Origin: Gemmatimonadota bacterium
GTDB taxonomy: Bacteria > Gemmatimonadota > Gemmatimonadetes > Gemmatimonadales > Gemmatimonadaceae
DNA: 64,000 nucleotides
Assembly: GCA_016194585.1 (NCBI GenBank)
Contig: JACQBG010000043.1
Span: 39,259-103,258, forward strand
Direction: 5' to 3'
The stretch's first letter is position 1. Every line of letters starts with the position of its first letter. This document shows, piece by piece, positions 62,511 through 64,000 of this stretch. The position numbers and the translations under genes are program-made. The notes below the pieces were generated by a model. The model had not been told where the DNA came from. It did not search any database and saw only the letters and a list, made by a program, of their open reading frames with translations.

Positions 62511-63547
62511 GCGGCGGCGGCTCGTCCGCGCGCGCGATGGCGACAGAGCGCCACGCGATCATCACGGGCACCGGCGCCGCCGTGCCGGAGCGCATCGTGA
62601 CCAACGCCGAGCTCTCGGCGATCCTCGGCGAGGACATCGACCCGTTCGTGCGTGGTACGCTCGGCATCGCCGAGCGGCATGTGTGCGGAGCGCATGAGAG
62701 CACGGCGGGGCTCGCCGTAGACGCGGCGCGGCGCGCGCTCGACATGGCGGAATGCGCCGTGGCCGACGTGGACCTGCTGATCATCGCCACCGACACCCCC
62801 GAGTACATCTCCCCGCCGACGGCGAGCGTGGTGCACGGGCGGCTCGGATTGCCGACCCGCTGCGGCACGTTCGACATCAACGCCGGGTGCGCCGGCTTCG
62901 TGACGGCGCTCGATACGGCCTGGAAGTTCATCCGCGCCGACGAGCGGTACCGGCGCGTGCTCGTCGTCGGCGCGTACGCGATGAGCAAGTTCATCGATTG
63001 GAAGGACAAGAAGACGAGCACGATCTTCGCTGACGGCGCGGGAGCGGCGCTCGTCGAACGCTCCGACCGGCCCGGCGTGCTGGCGAGCGAGCTCTTCGCC
63101 GACGGATCGCTCTGCTCGGGGATGGGGGTGTTCGCGGGGGGGGCCGCCGAGCCGATCACGGCCGACGTGCTCGCGAGCGGGCACCGCAACCATCTGCGAT
63201 TCGTGCAGAAGTATCCCGCCTCGGTGAACGAACAGGGGTGGCCGCGCATCGTGCGGGCGGTGCTCGAGCGTGCCGGGCATGTGCCGCGTGACGTGGACCA
63301 TTGGCTGTGGACGCAGGTGAACCTCTCGACGATCAAGGTCGTGATGGAATCGCTGGGCGAGCCGATGGCGAAGGCGCACACGGTCATGCACAAGTGGGGC
63401 TACACCGGGTCGGCGTGCCTGCCGATGGCGCTCGACGACGCGGTGCGCGCGGGCAAGGTGAAGGACGGCCAGCTCATCGTATTCACCGGGTCGGGCGCGG
63501 GCCTCGCGATGGGGAGCGTCGCGATGCGGTGGCGAGGCCGCGCGTGA
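62507..63547 (+). CDS. Ketoacyl-ACP synthase III-like enzyme lacking His and Asn of the triad
   Basis: A 346-residue thiolase-fold protein. The nucleophile C128 in DINAGCAGFVTAL matches FabH. The usual catalytic His (PHQAN) reads WTQVN, so Thr269 replaces it, and the Asn of GNTSAAS reads GYTGSAC, so Tyr299 replaces it. The Cys can still carry an acyl group, but decarboxylating condensation by the normal mechanism is doubtful, so an acyl-transfer or different condensation role is likely. Its ATG overlaps the LacI stop (ATGA), and its stop overlaps the AMP-ligase GTG (GTGA): one operon. Confidence 0.85.
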   Translation: MSGGGSSARAMATERHAIITGTGAAVPERIVTNAELSAILGEDIDPFVRGTLGIAERHVCGAHESTAGLAVDAARRALDMAECAVADVDLLIIATDTPEYISPPTASVVHGRLGLPTRCGTFDINAGCAGFVTALDTAWKFIRADERYRRVLVVGAYAMSKFIDWKDKKTSTIFADGAGAALVERSDRPGVLASELFADGSLCSGMGVFAGGAAEPITADVLASGHRNHLRFVQKYPASVNEQGWPRIVRAVLERAGHVPRDVDHWLWTQVNLSTIKVVMESLGEPMAKAHTVMHKWGYTGSACLPMALDDAVRAGKVKDGQLIVFTGSGAGLAMGSVAMRWRGRA

Positions 63548-64000
63548 GCGCCGTTGCCCGGCAGGTGACGGCGTCGCCGGTCCCGCGGACGCTCCCGGTG
63601 CTCGACCGGTTCCGCGAGCTCGCCGCGACGCGCGGCGGCGACGAGGCGATGTGCACGCCGCAGGGCGAGCGGTACACGTGGCGTGAATGGCACGACGCGT
63701 CGCGCCGCTTCGCGGCGGCGCTCGTCGCGGCCGGCATCGGGCGCGGTGAGCGGGTGGCCGTGCTCGCGGCGAACCTGCCGCTCTGGCCAATCGCCGACGT
63801 CGGCGCGCTGCTCGCGGGGGTGGTGAGCGTCGGCGTGTATCCGACGAGCGCGCCGACGCAGATCCTGGAGATGCTGGCGGACTGCGAGGCGCGGCTCATC
63901 GTCGTCGACGGACCGGAGCAGCTGGCGAAGGTGATGGCGGTGCGGGATGAGTTGCCGAGGTTGGGGACGGTAGTTGTGCTTGAGGGGGAGGGGGAGGGAA
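63544..64000 (+). CDS. AMP-binding acyl-CoA synthetase, N-terminal part (cut by window end)
   Basis: The frame starts at GTG 63544, overlapping the KAS-III-like stop (GTGA), and runs to the window end without a stop. The translated ~150 residues match the N-terminal domain of long-chain acyl-CoA synthetases: CTPQGERYTWREWHDASRRF, AALVAAGIGRGERVAVLAAN, then LPLWPIADVGALLAGVVSVG and YPTSAPTQI, which is specific for the FadD15/AMP-ligase type. The catalytic motifs are beyond the window. With the KAS-III-like enzyme it probably activates and transfers a fatty acyl group. Confidence 0.88.
   Translation, partial: MSAVARQVTASPVPRTLPVLDRFRELAATRGGDEAMCTPQGERYTWREWHDASRRFAAALVAAGIGRGERVAVLAANLPLWPIADVGALLAGVVSVGVYPTSAPTQILEMLADCEARLIVVDGPEQLAKVMAVRDELPRLGTVVVLEGEGEG

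Noticed and set aside
1..64000. CRISPR arrays, insertion sequences, prophage or integrase genes
   Set aside because: No regularly spaced direct repeats and no transposase, integrase or phage structural protein were found in any frame.

Overview
The window is about 70% GC, coding-dense DNA from a Gram-negative-type bacterium, most likely a Gemmatimonadota (Gemmatimonas-like) chromosome. That assignment is an inference from gene content: a Gemmatimonas-style Ser/Thr kinase, many secreted peptidases and PDZ proteins, TonB-C lipoproteins, a fused CcoN-CcoO oxidase and several small conserved proteins of unknown role. I see no rRNA, tRNA, CRISPR array, transposase, integrase or phage gene. No gene-free stretch exceeds 300 bases. 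About 55 protein genes fill the window, many linked by ATGA or GTGA stop/start overlaps.

Layout. 1-6 kb: truncated Ser/Thr kinase, a receptor-type chemotaxis transducer, leuS and a convergent cysteine-synthase-like enzyme. 6.2-10.8 kb: a possible 40-codon leader overlapping a large hybrid histidine kinase, then a secreted DUF1080 protein. 10.8-14.9 kb: ferritin-VIT1 iron/manganese transporter, twin-PDZ secreted protein, PadR regulator with a clear palindromic operator, TonB-C protein. 14.9-20.7 kb: one minus-strand unit of ECF sigma factor, membrane anti-sigma-like protein, Spy/CnrX-like periplasmic protein, TolC-like protein, HlyD-type adaptor and MacB-type permease. Metal or envelope-stress signalling would drive an efflux complex, but no ATPase is encoded with it. 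20.7-26.3 kb: HD protein and a TetR-TolC-EmrA-EmrB-like drug efflux operon with TetR-type operators.

26.3-38.7 kb: a cbb3 oxidase island, transcribed on the minus strand: cyclophilin, 53-aa membrane peptide, P-type ATPase, ccoNO, ccoQ, monoheme ccoP, ccoG, ccoH, a SafE-like protein, ccoI, ccoS and a CHASE3-like histidine kinase homologue lacking the usual phospho-acceptor His. This makes and assembles a high-affinity terminal oxidase. 38.8-49.8 kb: TonB-C lipoprotein with nth, a PolX with an intact PHP domain but a degenerate polymerase site, hydrolases, a histone-deacetylase-family enzyme, a HEAT-repeat protein, an M42 peptidase, a half-size TauE-like permease and an amidohydrolase. 50-58.8 kb: secreted peptidases (M61, M24, M14), an EAL phosphodiesterase and two small secreted/lipoproteins, separated by strong hairpin terminators. 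58.9-64 kb: a divergent acyl-metabolism locus, with AMP-ligase plus alpha/beta hydrolase on one side and a LacI regulator, a KAS-III-like enzyme lacking two of three catalytic residues and a second AMP-ligase (cut by the window end) on the other.

Most noteworthy: the ECF-controlled efflux unit with its unusual adaptor, the exonuclease-only PolX, the KAS-III-like locus under LacI, a terminator-like hairpin inside the 5' end of a P-type ATPase gene, and the overlapping leader of the hybrid kinase.
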